Assembly: GCF_014692505.1 (NCBI RefSeq)
Contig: NZ_JACNYK010000003.1
Coordinates: forward strand, 1-64,000
Origin: Sphingobacterium arenae
GTDB lineage: Bacteria; Bacteroidota; Bacteroidia; Sphingobacteriales; Sphingobacteriaceae
DNA: 64,000 nt
Reading direction: 5' to 3'
Part shown: positions 45,899-55,245 of the stretch, one piece after another
Position numbering within the stretch: the first letter of the stretch is position 1
Layout of the letters: the number at the start of each line of letters is the position of its first letter
Position numbers and translations under genes: made by a program
Notes under the pieces: generated by a model
Database searches by the model: none
Told to the model about the DNA's origin: nothing
What the model saw: only the letters and a program-made list of their open reading frames with translations

Positions 45899-47560
45899 AT
45901 GAAAATGAAAAAAATAGTATATATTATTCTTGCACCGATAACCCTATTGTTTCTCCATTCTTGTCAGGACATGGATATAGCGCCTATCGACAGGTTTACA
46001 GATGCCAACTACTGGGAGAGTACCGAAAAAGCACAACTGGTACTTAATATGGCATACAACCAAATGTATGGTGCAGACCGCATGTGGAGGGATGAATTCT
46101 TGAGCGATAACCTAGTGCATACCTATGGTACAAACGATCCTTACGTGATCCGAAAAGGACAGGCGACCTCCGCGCTCAACTTGTTCAATACGGAGTGGGA
46201 TGATGCTTATGGCGGCATCAAGACATGTCTGGTGTTTCTAGAAAATGTAGATCGCGTACCGAACATGTCCGAGAATGCTAAAAATAGGATGATCGACGAA
46301 ATCCGCTTTATCCGTGCGTACATTTATTTCAGATTGGTAAATTACTATGGTGATGTACCATTCTTTCTAACGCAGGTATCGCTTGATGATGCCTACACTG
46401 TCAGTCGCACGCCCCGTGCCCAAGTCCTATCTTTTGTCCATGAGGAGCTTGACGAGATCATTCAAAATGGCAATCTGCCGACGAAAGATAACTTGGCGAC
46501 AGCCGAAAGAGGGCGCATTACAACGGGAGCGGCGGTAGCCTTTCAAGCACGTGCGTATCTGTACGAAAGCAACTTTCCGAAAGTGAGGGAGTATGCCGGC
46601 TTACTGATCAATGAGCAAGCAAAATACGGTACATACCAATTGTTCCAACGCGCGACACAAAACGAAAGCTATTTTTACCTTTTTACGCCAGAGAACGAGT
46701 ATAACGACGAAGTTATATTGGATATCACGTATGACGGTATATCCAAAGTTTGGACGAACATGAGTGCTATGGCTCCTATCACAAAATATGCAGAAATATC
46801 TGCGGACAATCCGACTCAAAGCCTAGTAGATTCGTATATGACGCTGAATGGGTTACCCGTGACTGGTTCAGATCGTGATCCTGCATATAACGTAAACGAT
46901 CCCTACACTAACCGGGATCCCCGTCTAACCGCATCCATCGTGTATGATAACTATCGTTGGTTAAATAAAGATGGCACTGTAGACGTTATAAGGACAGCGG
47001 TAGGCACGAATACCGACGACTCTTACAAAGGGCCTGTCGAACGTCAGACTAAAACCGGCTATTATCTGCGTAAGTACTACGATTGGAACATGACGAGAAA
47101 TAACAGATCTGGGTTGAATATTATCATGTTTCGTTATGCGGATATCTTGTTGATGTACGCGGAGGCGTGTAATGAGATCGGGAAAATATCCCAAGATGAG
47201 TGGGATATGACTATCAAGCCTATACGTGAGCGTGCTGGATTTCAAGCGGCTGCGGCTTTAAACTACCCAGCGACAAAATCGCAGGAAGAGATACGTGCTA
47301 TTATCCGCAACGAAAGACGAGTTGAATTGGCGTTTGAAGGGTTGCGTTGGTACGACATTAAACGCTGGAGAATAGGCCAACAAGTTTTAAACGGCCCAGT
47401 GTACGGTTTTAGATTCGCGGGTAGCGATCCAAGCGTAAATGAGGGCCATGTGCTGGTAGAGCAATACCAGTTTAATGACAATCGCGATTATCTATGGTCG
47501 GTACCATTGGACGAAATGGACTTAAACGCTAATCTTAAGCCAAACAATCCCGGTTATTAA
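45899..47560 (+). CDS. SusD/RagB-family nutrient-binding lipoprotein (mannan locus)
   Basis: The 553-aa protein has a lipoprotein leader (C22 in LHSC). The SusD motifs RMIDEIRFIRAYIYFRLVNYYGDVP and IIRNERRVELAFEGLRWYDIKRW are clear. The ATG at 45899 is chosen: it lies four bases after the SusC stop and gives the leader. An upstream in-frame start at 45731 would overlap SusC by over 160 bases and lacks a leader. The partner is the preceding SusC; the likely ligand is mannan. Confidence 0.95.
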   Translation: MKMKKIVYIILAPITLLFLHSCQDMDIAPIDRFTDANYWESTEKAQLVLNMAYNQMYGADRMWRDEFLSDNLVHTYGTNDPYVIRKGQATSALNLFNTEWDDAYGGIKTCLVFLENVDRVPNMSENAKNRMIDEIRFIRAYIYFRLVNYYGDVPFFLTQVSLDDAYTVSRTPRAQVLSFVHEELDEIIQNGNLPTKDNLATAERGRITTGAAVAFQARAYLYESNFPKVREYAGLLINEQAKYGTYQLFQRATQNESYFYLFTPENEYNDEVILDITYDGISKVWTNMSAMAPITKYAEISADNPTQSLVDSYMTLNGLPVTGSDRDPAYNVNDPYTNRDPRLTASIVYDNYRWLNKDGTVDVIRTAVGTNTDDSYKGPVERQTKTGYYLRKYYDWNMTRNNRSGLNIIMFRYADILLMYAEACNEIGKISQDEWDMTIKPIRERAGFQAAAALNYPATKSQEEIRAIIRNERRVELAFEGLRWYDIKRWRIGQQVLNGPVYGFRFAGSDPSVNEGHVLVEQYQFNDNRDYLWSVPLDEMDLNANLKPNNPGY

Positions 47561-47599
47561 TAACAAATTAAATAGGTGAATACGTAATACTAAAAAAAT

Positions 47600-48733
47600 A
47601 TGAAAGCTAAATTAACCAACAGTTCTATCGTACTTTTCCTGATACTTTTTGTAGCAGGTTGTAGTAAAAATGATATGGAGTATAAAGATCCTGCAGTTAG
47701 TGCTGTTGACGCATTATATGCTCCGGCACAAAACCAGCAGATTACTTTGCGCTCGGATCAGGGTGCAACCGCACTGTTTCAGTGGGCATCAAGCCATTCT
47801 CAGGACGGACAACTTGTTTCGTACGAAGTGGTGTTCTACAACGAAGCTGATCTAGAAAAACCGGTTTATCGTATTGTTTCTGAAAAAGGAGGGAAGGAGC
47901 TTTACGCCTCTATTTCACACCTCGATATCAACAGGGCTGCTTCCGCAGCAGGGATACCCACTGGCGAGATAGGGACAATCTATTGGTCTGTAGCCTCCTG
48001 GAGAGGTTTAAGCTCTGCGGTATCGGCCCAAAAAAATAAATTAACTATCAAACGTCTGGAAGGCTTTGAAGTGATACCGGATGCCGTGTTCATTACCGGA
48101 GAGGCGACAGAAACGGGTAGCGATATTTCACAAGCATTGTCCTTGACAAAAACAGACGACGGCAGATTTGAAATCTATACGCAGTTGAAAAACGAAGGTG
48201 GATATCGGTTTGTAGACCGTACGACCGGAGAGGCGGTGAGCTACTATATTGATGAAAATGCTAAACTTTCAGAATCTGACGGCGAACAACAGTCCAATGT
48301 AGACGAAACTGCTGTTTATCGGATCACGTTAGATTTCACCAATAAAGGTGTGAGCACGATGAAAATTACCAGTATGGGGGTATTCTTCAGCCCAGAAAAC
48401 AAGGTGATACTTGACCTTCCCTATCAAGGTGCAGGTGTATGGTCCGGAACGGGCGTTATCAATTTCAGACAGGAAAGCTGGGGGAAAGATGAGCGTTATA
48501 AATTCCAGTTACAAACATCGTTAGGAACCAGGCAATTGGGAACTGTGAACGGAACAGATAGTCAGCCAACCGCAGCTAGTCCAGCTTCTTACTACTATGT
48601 CAAATTACTTGACCAGACCACGCAGTGGGATGACAAGTGGAAATTTTCATCAGCAGTAGATGGTGCTAATACCACGGTTACCGTAACTATGAATGCGAGT
48701 GGGCCATATACCCATTTGGTGAAGGTTAACTAA
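47600..48733 (+). CDS. SusE/SusF-like surface glycan-binding lipoprotein
   Basis: The 377-aa protein has a lipoprotein leader (C21 in VAGC). An N-terminal SusE-type Ig-like domain (about 35-155; ALFQWASSHSQDGQLVSYEVVFY, then IYWSVASWRGL) is followed by two beta-sandwich domains of the kind that bind starch in SusE/F. In this locus it should bind mannan at the cell surface. It lies 39 bases after SusD. Confidence 0.88.
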   Translation: MKAKLTNSSIVLFLILFVAGCSKNDMEYKDPAVSAVDALYAPAQNQQITLRSDQGATALFQWASSHSQDGQLVSYEVVFYNEADLEKPVYRIVSEKGGKELYASISHLDINRAASAAGIPTGEIGTIYWSVASWRGLSSAVSAQKNKLTIKRLEGFEVIPDAVFITGEATETGSDISQALSLTKTDDGRFEIYTQLKNEGGYRFVDRTTGEAVSYYIDENAKLSESDGEQQSNVDETAVYRITLDFTNKGVSTMKITSMGVFFSPENKVILDLPYQGAGVWSGTGVINFRQESWGKDERYKFQLQTSLGTRQLGTVNGTDSQPTAASPASYYYVKLLDQTTQWDDKWKFSSAVDGANTTVTVTMNASGPYTHLVKVN

Positions 48734-48736
48734 GAT

Positions 48737-48837
48737 CAGGAGCTTTTCCGGAACACATAGCTCTGGAAAACCTGCTATAAATCAAATGGAAGCATGCCGC
48801 TGAACACTATTTACGATACGGTCGGATATCTTCAGCG
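48737..48837 (+). other. Two hairpins in the susE to GH76 gap
   Basis: TTTTCCGGA (48744) pairs with TCTGGAAAA (48762), extended by CAGG/CCTG after a three-base bulge. CGCTGA (48798) pairs with TCAGCG (48832). Neither is followed by a U tract. The 131-base gap is the largest in the operon, so these may modulate distal expression or mark an RNA-processing site. Confidence 0.5.
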
Positions 48838-48864
48838 CGCTTTATATTAATAAGGAAGAAATAT

Positions 48865-50067
48865 ATGAAAAGGAATGTAATAATACCCTGTCTTGCGGTT
48901 ATGGTTATGCTTATTGCGTCATGTACTAAATATGATGACACTTACACGCCATCGCCATCTGCAAAGGACAATTTTTATGCAGTCGACTGGACCGCGGCAG
49001 CAGATAGCAGTACGAATTCTTTTTTTGATAGATATTGGAATACCACATCGCATGTTTTCAATAATACGTATGACGCGCAAGTAGCCTGGAACGATTACTG
49101 GCCAGAAGCGCACGGTCTCGATGTACTGGTAGACGCCTATGTAAGAACGAACGACGATAAGTTTAAGCAGGCCATTTTTGATTTTTATGAAGGAGTTCGG
49201 ATTAAAAACTGGTATAGCAATACTTGGGAAAATGAATACTATGATGACATGGGTTGGCATGGCTTAGCGCACATGAGAGCGTTGGAAGTCACAAATGACC
49301 AGCGATATGCAGAGTCCTCAAAAAACTTATGGCGCTGGATTACGGAAGGCTGGACCGATTACGAAGGCGGCGGGATCAAGTGGCGCAAACCGTCGGATAA
49401 CCTCGGCGAAGCAAAGGGTATCCCGGCAAATGGCCCTGCGGCAATCATTGCTGCAAGGCGATATGTAAAATATCCCGAAGAAAGTCATGGAGGATTTAAC
49501 AATCTCGAATGGGCTCAAAGAATCTATGATTGGATGAAATACAACCGTACTATCCTTTCATCAGGAAGGGTATTTGAACATTTAGACAACACCAATAATG
49601 ATTTTTCCTATAATGTGGGAACATATATAGGAGCAGCGTTGGAATTGTATGATATTACTGGAGATAAAATCTATTTAGACGATGCTATAAAGGCTACGAA
49701 CTATCATATTACCTACAATGTAGACAAAAGCTATGGTGTACTGACTGATTACGGGGAGCAGCCCGGCGGAGGCAGCGGTCACGATGTCAATCTGTTCAAA
49801 GGCATATTTATCCGTTACTTTACCTTATTGATACAGCATCCTGATCTCCCTACTGCCGACAGAGATCGCTACATTGAATTTATCACGAACAATGCCGAAT
49901 ATCTGTGGATGGCGGGTACACAAAAGTCGCCCGATATCAAGTTTAGCTACAGCTGGTGGAAAAATCCGGGTGATGCCGAGACTTGGGGAGACTTGCGGTC
50001 TGCCCTCAGTGGTGCCATGCTAATGGAAGCAATGGCAATATTAAAGGGTGACGGGCTAATAGATTAA
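48865..50067 (+). CDS. Glycoside hydrolase family 76 (endo-alpha-1,6-mannanase), lipoprotein
   Basis: The 400-aa protein has a lipoprotein leader (C20 in IASC). The GH76 (alpha/alpha)6 fold shows the catalytic aspartate pair D127/D128 in EYYDDMGWHGLAHM. Other family segments are WNDYWPEAHGLDVLVDAY and GGIKWRKPSDN. GH76 enzymes cut the alpha-1,6-mannan backbone inside the chain, and a lipid anchor suggests a surface or periplasmic face. It is the fifth gene of the mannan locus. Confidence 0.93.
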   Translation: MKRNVIIPCLAVMVMLIASCTKYDDTYTPSPSAKDNFYAVDWTAAADSSTNSFFDRYWNTTSHVFNNTYDAQVAWNDYWPEAHGLDVLVDAYVRTNDDKFKQAIFDFYEGVRIKNWYSNTWENEYYDDMGWHGLAHMRALEVTNDQRYAESSKNLWRWITEGWTDYEGGGIKWRKPSDNLGEAKGIPANGPAAIIAARRYVKYPEESHGGFNNLEWAQRIYDWMKYNRTILSSGRVFEHLDNTNNDFSYNVGTYIGAALELYDITGDKIYLDDAIKATNYHITYNVDKSYGVLTDYGEQPGGGSGHDVNLFKGIFIRYFTLLIQHPDLPTADRDRYIEFITNNAEYLWMAGTQKSPDIKFSYSWWKNPGDAETWGDLRSALSGAMLMEAMAILKGDGLID

Positions 50068-50152
50068 AGATTGGCTGAGTCGATTTAGCAAATAAAAAAA
50101 TAACAGCAAACGCGCATGGCGTAAGTTAGCGCAAGATTTATACGAAAAAAAC

Positions 50153-51322
50153 ATGATAAAATATTGCACAATAGTAATTTTAGTTTTTTTGACAGGAAAC
50201 GTTTTTTCCCAAGAGTCTTCATCAATACATGGATCAACATCGGTAGATATGTTGAAATCTGCGGATAGCTCATTGGATGTGATTCTAAAAAAGTATGGAA
50301 GCAATAAAACCTTTTTACTTCGGGAGAATTTCCCAGTAGATGGGGGGTACAAAGCAGACTATTTAGGCGATGGTGCCAGCGGTAAACAAGAGTATGCCTA
50401 CCTTTGGCCGTATTCAGGAGGTTTGTCTGCTACGGTTGCGCTCTATGAACACAGTGAAAGCAAAAAATATAAATCCATCATTGATAAACGGCTCATCCCT
50501 GGATTAGAAGAATATTATGACGATAAAAGAAAGCCAGCAGGATATGCTTCTTACATCTCATCTGCACCCGTATCTGACCGTTTTTATGATGATAATATCT
50601 GGATCGGGATCGACTTCACCAATCTTTATCTGTTAACAGGTGAGACGAAATACCTGGAAAAAGCAAAGATAGTTTGGGATTTCGTTTATAGTGGTCATGA
50701 TGATTTATTGGGCGGTGGCATTTATTGGTGTGAGCAAAAAAAGACATCTAAAAATACCTGTTCGAATGCACCAGCGGCAGTTTTTGCACTTAAATTATAT
50801 GAAGCCACTAAGGAAGGTAAGTATCTAGGAATGGGTAAGTCCCTATATGAATGGACCAAGACCCATCTGCAAGATACAGATGGCGTCTATATGGATAATG
50901 TCCGCTTAGATGGGAGCAGAGATCGGGCAAAGTATCCCTATAACTCGGGGCAAATGATCGAAGCTGCTGCTTTGTTGTATAAGATAACGAACGAACCGCA
51001 TTATCTTGAAGAAGCGCAGCACGTAGCCAAAGCGTCTTTCCATCATTTTTTTGAGACAGATGGCTCACACCGGTTAAAAAATAGTGATAATTGGTTTATC
51101 GCTGTCATGATGCGTGGATTTGTCCAGCTCTATAAATTAGACAATAATCCCACTTACTTACAAGCATTTCGTAAAAATCTAGATTTTGCATGGATGGCCA
51201 ATAGAGATGAAAATGGTCTTTTTTACAAGGATTGGAAAGGAGAGAAGAAAAATGAGCGAAAATGGTTACTAGACCAATTTGCTATTGTTGAAATGTTCGC
51301 GAATATTTTAATTTTGAAATAA
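50153..51322 (+). CDS. Glycoside hydrolase family 76 (alpha-1,6-mannanase), secreted
   Basis: The 389-aa protein has a Sec signal peptide without a lipobox (cut near VFSQ) and a GH76 domain with the aspartate pair D146/D147 in DRFYDDNIWIGID. GGGIYWCEQKK and the YPYNSGQMIEAAALLY segment support the family. It differs clearly from the preceding GH76, so the two are likely to work on different chain lengths or in different compartments. It is the last gene of the locus and is followed by a hairpin. Confidence 0.92.
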   Translation: MIKYCTIVILVFLTGNVFSQESSSIHGSTSVDMLKSADSSLDVILKKYGSNKTFLLRENFPVDGGYKADYLGDGASGKQEYAYLWPYSGGLSATVALYEHSESKKYKSIIDKRLIPGLEEYYDDKRKPAGYASYISSAPVSDRFYDDNIWIGIDFTNLYLLTGETKYLEKAKIVWDFVYSGHDDLLGGGIYWCEQKKTSKNTCSNAPAAVFALKLYEATKEGKYLGMGKSLYEWTKTHLQDTDGVYMDNVRLDGSRDRAKYPYNSGQMIEAAALLYKITNEPHYLEEAQHVAKASFHHFFETDGSHRLKNSDNWFIAVMMRGFVQLYKLDNNPTYLQAFRKNLDFAWMANRDENGLFYKDWKGEKKNERKWLLDQFAIVEMFANILILK

Positions 51323-51354
51323 ATTTTTGGTTGAAGTGGGTGTGAAGATAGTGT

Positions 51355-51378
51355 AGAGACGCTAGATGTAGCGTCTCT
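51355..51378. terminator. Perfect 10-bp hairpin between converging genes
   Basis: AGAGACGCTA (51355-51364) pairs with TAGCGTCTCT (51369-51378) around a GATG loop. It sits between the end of the mannan locus and the M61 peptidase stop (51386). There is no U tract on either strand. Confidence 0.75.
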
Positions 51379-51385
51379 GCATTAT

Positions 51386-53119
51386 TTATATCGATAACCA
51401 AAGATTCCCCAATTCTTTCTCTGCCGCGGTGGCATCCAGCTTTTCTCGAATTGACCACTGCTGTTTGATAGAGCGGCGAAGAGGTGCGTGGATGGTACGT
51501 ACCAATCCATCTCGGGAAACCAACACGTCAACAATTTCATCTATTTGACCATGTTGTAGTATAAATTCCAGTTCTTTACCTGCCAGATCGAGTCTGTTTC
51601 CATTGATGGCAATAAGTTCGTCGTCAACATTTAGCCCTGCGTCCCAGGCACTTGAGTTACGTTCCACATTCTTTATAAGTATCCGTCCCTCTTGGTTTGC
51701 TATTTTGATACCCAACGAAAGCTCTTGCGTGTCATGGTTTAAATCGACTAATTCGTAACCAACCCGATTAAAATATACGTTATAATCAAGCTCTTCTGTG
51801 CTATGCGCCGCATAAAAGATCGCAGAAAGATCGACGCCTGTTACAATTTCCGCCAATGATTGAAATTCTTTTTCTTCGAAACCTCGATTTTCTTTTTTGT
51901 AGAAAGTTTGGTAGGCCGCTCGAAGCACATTATCTAGCCGCTTTATTCCCCGTGTCTCCGTTAGAATATGAAGATCCAGTGCAACGGCGAGCATCGCTCC
52001 TTTATTATAGTAGGAAATGCTGGTGTTGGCCGAATTTTCATCCGGTCTGTAATGCTTTATCCAAGCGTCAAAACTGGCTAAAGCGGCGGATTGGACTCGG
52101 TACCCTGGACGATTATACACTTGGTTGAAATCGTTGGCGAGCATATCAAGGTATTCTTGTACAGAAAAAAATCCACATCGCCGGATGATGAGATTATCAT
52201 AGTATGAAGTGAATCCTTCCATAATCCAAAGGCCAGTTGTGTAATTTTCTTCACTATAGTCGAAAGGTCCCAGCTCTTTTGGCCGAAGCCGTTTAACATT
52301 CCAAAGATGAAAGTATTCATGTGCTACGAGACACAAAAAATTTTTGTAGGAGTTTGGTGCTTTGTAGGCATTTCGGCTCGCACCCAACACTGTAGAGTTA
52401 AGGTGTTCGAGTCCGCCACCACCTGTTTGATAGTTATGGGTGATGAAAACATAATTCGTGTTTGGATTCTCGCCCCATATCTTAGTCTCTTCGTCTACGA
52501 TTTTTGTTATATCAGCGGTTAGTTGCTGCTTGTTGTAATTTCCACCGCCTACCATCGCGAACTCATGTTGCACGCCTGCTGCGTCGAAGTGCCATATTTC
52601 TTGGTTTCCAATTTCGAGGGGTGAATCGTACAGAATATCAAAATCTTCCGCATAAAAAGTGTGTTCATGATCGGTATTTTTTGGTAATCCAGTTGAAATA
52701 TGATGCCATCTTTTTGGAAGCACAATTTTCACCATACAAGAAAGATCGATACAGTTCTTTACATGCATAAAGGTTGCCGCCGGATTAATAAATGCCCGAT
52801 CGGCATTGATCATGTTGGTTCTCACAGATATTTCGAAACCATATATTCTATACCGTATTTTGGTATGACGAGACGGTTGTGCTATACGCCATATATTTTT
52901 AGAAATCTTCATACAAGAAACCCTATCTGATTCGGAAAATGCTTCCACATTCTCCACATGACGCTCATATTCGCGAATTAGATAGGATCCGGGTGTCCAT
53001 ACGGGCATCGCAATATCCAATGTTGTTTCGGTAAAATCGAATAGATCCATTTCAACGTCCATATAATGTGCTTGAGGTTCTGTAAAAGAGAGGGTGAAAT
53101 GTATGCGGGGTTCTAACAT
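51386..53119 (-). CDS. M61 family (glycyl aminopeptidase-like) metallopeptidase with PDZ domain
   Basis: The 577-aa protein has an N-terminal beta-rich M61 domain and a zinc site HEYFH (H267, E268, H271) within VAHEYFHLWNVKRLRP, the diagnostic M61 motif. A C-terminal PDZ domain (about 465-545; SSAWDAGLNVDDELIAINGN) follows. M61 enzymes remove N-terminal residues, preferring glycine or alanine. No signal peptide is visible, so it appears cytoplasmic, although many homologues are exported. It is transcribed alone from a promoter facing the GlcNAc-kinase-like gene. Confidence 0.93.
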   Translation of the reverse strand: MLEPRIHFTLSFTEPQAHYMDVEMDLFDFTETTLDIAMPVWTPGSYLIREYERHVENVEAFSESDRVSCMKISKNIWRIAQPSRHTKIRYRIYGFEISVRTNMINADRAFINPAATFMHVKNCIDLSCMVKIVLPKRWHHISTGLPKNTDHEHTFYAEDFDILYDSPLEIGNQEIWHFDAAGVQHEFAMVGGGNYNKQQLTADITKIVDEETKIWGENPNTNYVFITHNYQTGGGGLEHLNSTVLGASRNAYKAPNSYKNFLCLVAHEYFHLWNVKRLRPKELGPFDYSEENYTTGLWIMEGFTSYYDNLIIRRCGFFSVQEYLDMLANDFNQVYNRPGYRVQSAALASFDAWIKHYRPDENSANTSISYYNKGAMLAVALDLHILTETRGIKRLDNVLRAAYQTFYKKENRGFEEKEFQSLAEIVTGVDLSAIFYAAHSTEELDYNVYFNRVGYELVDLNHDTQELSLGIKIANQEGRILIKNVERNSSAWDAGLNVDDELIAINGNRLDLAGKELEFILQHGQIDEIVDVLVSRDGLVRTIHAPLRRSIKQQWSIREKLDATAAEKELGNLWLSI

Positions 53120-53138
53120 GATTGTTGATTTTTATCGC

Positions 53139-53168
53139 AAATCTACGTAGATTGAAGCAAAGCTTCAA
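53139..53168 (-). promoter_or_regulatory. Promoter of the M61 peptidase gene
   Basis: On the minus strand a TTG (53168-53166) and TAGATTTG (53146-53139) are separated by 19 bases, 20 bases before the start codon at 53119. Confidence 0.6.
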
Positions 53169-53193
53169 AAGTATTTTATACACGAAAAATTAT

Positions 53194-53201
53194 TACCTTT
53201 G
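53194..53201 (+). promoter_or_regulatory. -7 box TACCTTTG for the first GlcNAc-kinase-like gene
   Basis: TACCTTTG fits TAnnTTTG, 30 bases before the ATG at 53232. It is divergent from the M61 promoter, and the two -7 boxes lie less than 60 bases apart. Confidence 0.55.
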
Positions 53202-53231
53202 GGGTGCACAATGTAAATTTAAACACCATAT

Positions 53232-54095
53232 ATGATTTTAGTTGCAGATAGTGGTTCTTCCAGTTCTGATTGGATGCTTAATTTACCGGACAGCGCACCT
53301 CTATCCTTTCGTACAAAGGGACTGAATCCATTTTTTGTAAATGAAAAAGAAATTGCCCGTGTGATGCAGGAGGTGCCGGAAATACTGCCTTATGCGAATG
53401 AGATTCATGAAGTTTATTTTTTTGGCGCTGGATGTGTGACACCGGATAGAAGAGAGATTGTTTCCAATGCGCTTACCGAAATTTTCCCAACAGCATTTAT
53501 TTCTGTTGAAAGTGATATGTTGGGTTGTGCCTACGCCACTTGTGGACATAATAAAGGATATGTTTGTACTATAGGTACAGGATCCGATATTGGCTTTTAC
53601 GATGGCGAAGGGTTACATCCTAGCTTGCATGGAGTAGGCTACGTGCTCGGTGACGAGGGCTCGGGAGCTTGGTTTGGAAGGAGATTAATAATTGATTTTC
53701 TTTATGAAAAGATGCCGAAAGATCTCCAAAAAAAATTCGCTGAGAAATACCGTGTTAGCAAAGACGTTGTCATTAAGAATGTATACCAAAAGGATAGACC
53801 AAATGCGTATTTAGCTTCTTTCGCAGAGTTTATGGCTGAAAACCGATTACACCCCTATATTGATACTTTGTTGAAAAATGGATTTGATGAGTTTATTCGA
53901 ACACATGTTATTACTTATCCAGACTTTTGGGAATATAAGGTTAACTTTGTCGGTGGTATTGCCTATCATTTTGATCTGCAATTGCGTGAAGTATGTGAAG
54001 TGTTGGGCGTTCGTGTCGGGTCGATTTTAAGTAATCCAATAGAACAATTATTTCATTTCGTTGTTGAAAGAGAAACGAGATTGATTATTAAATAA
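53232..54095 (+). CDS. N-acetylglucosamine kinase-like protein (BadF/BcrA ATPase family)
   Basis: The 287-aa protein has the ASKHA nucleotide-binding fold: the phosphate loop ADSGSSSSDWML, CTIGTGSDIGFYDG, and YVLGDEGSGAWFGRRL. These match bacterial GlcNAc kinase (NAGK/BadF group). It should phosphorylate GlcNAc or a close amino sugar in peptidoglycan recycling. A paralogue lies at 58193-59050. Exact substrate is uncertain. Confidence 0.85.
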   Translation: MILVADSGSSSSDWMLNLPDSAPLSFRTKGLNPFFVNEKEIARVMQEVPEILPYANEIHEVYFFGAGCVTPDRREIVSNALTEIFPTAFISVESDMLGCAYATCGHNKGYVCTIGTGSDIGFYDGEGLHPSLHGVGYVLGDEGSGAWFGRRLIIDFLYEKMPKDLQKKFAEKYRVSKDVVIKNVYQKDRPNAYLASFAEFMAENRLHPYIDTLLKNGFDEFIRTHVITYPDFWEYKVNFVGGIAYHFDLQLREVCEVLGVRVGSILSNPIEQLFHFVVERETRLIIK

Positions 54096-54144
54096 AGCAT
54101 AATCCGTGGTGTGTGGGAAACCCAATCACATAAAAGGAGATAAA

Positions 54145-54660
54145 ATGAATATAATAGCGAGCATAATATTGTGGGCTTCGGTGATGTCGCCAACAATGTC
54201 GATTTATGATTTCAGTTTCACGTCCATTGATGGCAAAGAGATCAAGCTATCGGATTTTAGAGGAAAGAACATTTTAATTGTCAACACGGCCTCAAAATGT
54301 GGCTTCACGAAGCAATATAAAGACTTACAAGCTTTAAACGACGAGTATGGTAATGACTTGGTGATTATTGGTTTCCCGTCTGATAACTTTGGTGGGCAGG
54401 AACTTGATAGCAATGCGGAAATCCTAGATTTTTGTGAAAAAAATTATGGGGTTAATTTCTTGTTGTCTGAAAAAATTAATGTGAAGGGGAAAGACATCAA
54501 TCCCCTGTTTAAGTTTTTGACCACACAGGAAAACCCTGACTTTACAGGAGATATCAAATGGAATTTTGAAAAGTTTTTAATAGATAAAGAAGGGAAACTG
54601 GTACATCGCTATCGATCTCGCGTCAATCCTTTAGATGTAGCTATAGTCGGCAAATTATAA
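54145..54660 (+). CDS. Glutathione peroxidase family protein (thioredoxin-type peroxidase)
   Basis: The 171-aa protein has the GPx fold with the peroxidatic cysteine C52 in [22 protein letters not shown] (Gln and partner cysteine region) and [10 protein letters not shown]. Bacterial members usually reduce peroxides with thioredoxin. The ATG at 54145 follows AAAGGAG at a good distance. It adds a hydrophobic 17-residue segment before the usual MSIYDF start, so it may be exported. A start at 54196 would give the classical cytoplasmic form. Its stop TAA abuts the thymidine kinase stop in one TTATAA palindrome. Confidence 0.9.
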   Translation: MNIIASIILWASVMSPTMSIYDFSFTSIDGKEIKLSDFRGKNILIVNTASKCGFTKQYKDLQALNDEYGNDLVIIGFPSDNFGGQELDSNAEILDFCEKNYGVNFLLSEKINVKGKDINPLFKFLTTQENPDFTGDIKWNFEKFLIDKEGKLVHRYRSRVNPLDVAIVGKL

Positions 54661-55245
54661 GTCGCTGTCGATTAACCCAAAATAGCACGCGCGGCAACGT
54701 GGTTCATAGCTGTCTCTCTCCCCTAAAAGTATACGTTCCTGACTTTCTGTTATTCGGTAAGAATAGGTTGCAGGTGCGCCACATTGAACACAGACGGCGT
54801 GTACTTTTGTAACATGTTCTGCTAGAGCCATCAGTGCGGGAACTGGATTAAAAGGAACCCCCTTGTAATCCATGTCTAACCCGGCAACGATGACACGGAC
54901 GCCTTTATTGGCTAACTGTGAACAGACATGGGGCAGCTCTTCATCGAAAAATTGCGCTTCGTCAATACCGACTACCTTTGTTTCGGCACTTAACAGTAAA
55001 ATTGCGGAGGAATGTGGTACGGGAGTGGAGGCGATGGTATTGCTATCATGCGATGTAATACCGTGATGGTCATAGCGAATATCTATTGTTGGCGTAAAAA
55101 TCTCAACGGGTAACTTGGCAAATTGTGCTCTTTTCATTCGTCGGATAAGCTCTTCCGTTTTGCCGGAAAACATGGAACCGCAAATAACTTCTATCGTGCC
55201 TACCTGTCTGTTTCTATGGATAAAGCTATGTTCGGAAAATAGCAT
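54655..55245 (-). CDS. tdk: Thymidine kinase
   Basis: The 196-aa enzyme is a type II thymidine kinase. The P-loop GSMFSGKT lies at 23-30, [13 protein letters not shown] is the Walker B region, and [16 protein letters not shown] with CRACY forms the zinc-binding lasso. It phosphorylates thymidine in the salvage pathway. Its last codon overlaps the converging glutathione peroxidase gene. Confidence 0.96.
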   Translation of the reverse strand: MLFSEHSFIHRNRQVGTIEVICGSMFSGKTEELIRRMKRAQFAKLPVEIFTPTIDIRYDHHGITSHDSNTIASTPVPHSSAILLLSAETKVVGIDEAQFFDEELPHVCSQLANKGVRVIVAGLDMDYKGVPFNPVPALMALAEHVTKVHAVCVQCGAPATYSYRITESQERILLGERDSYEPRCRACYFGLIDSDL

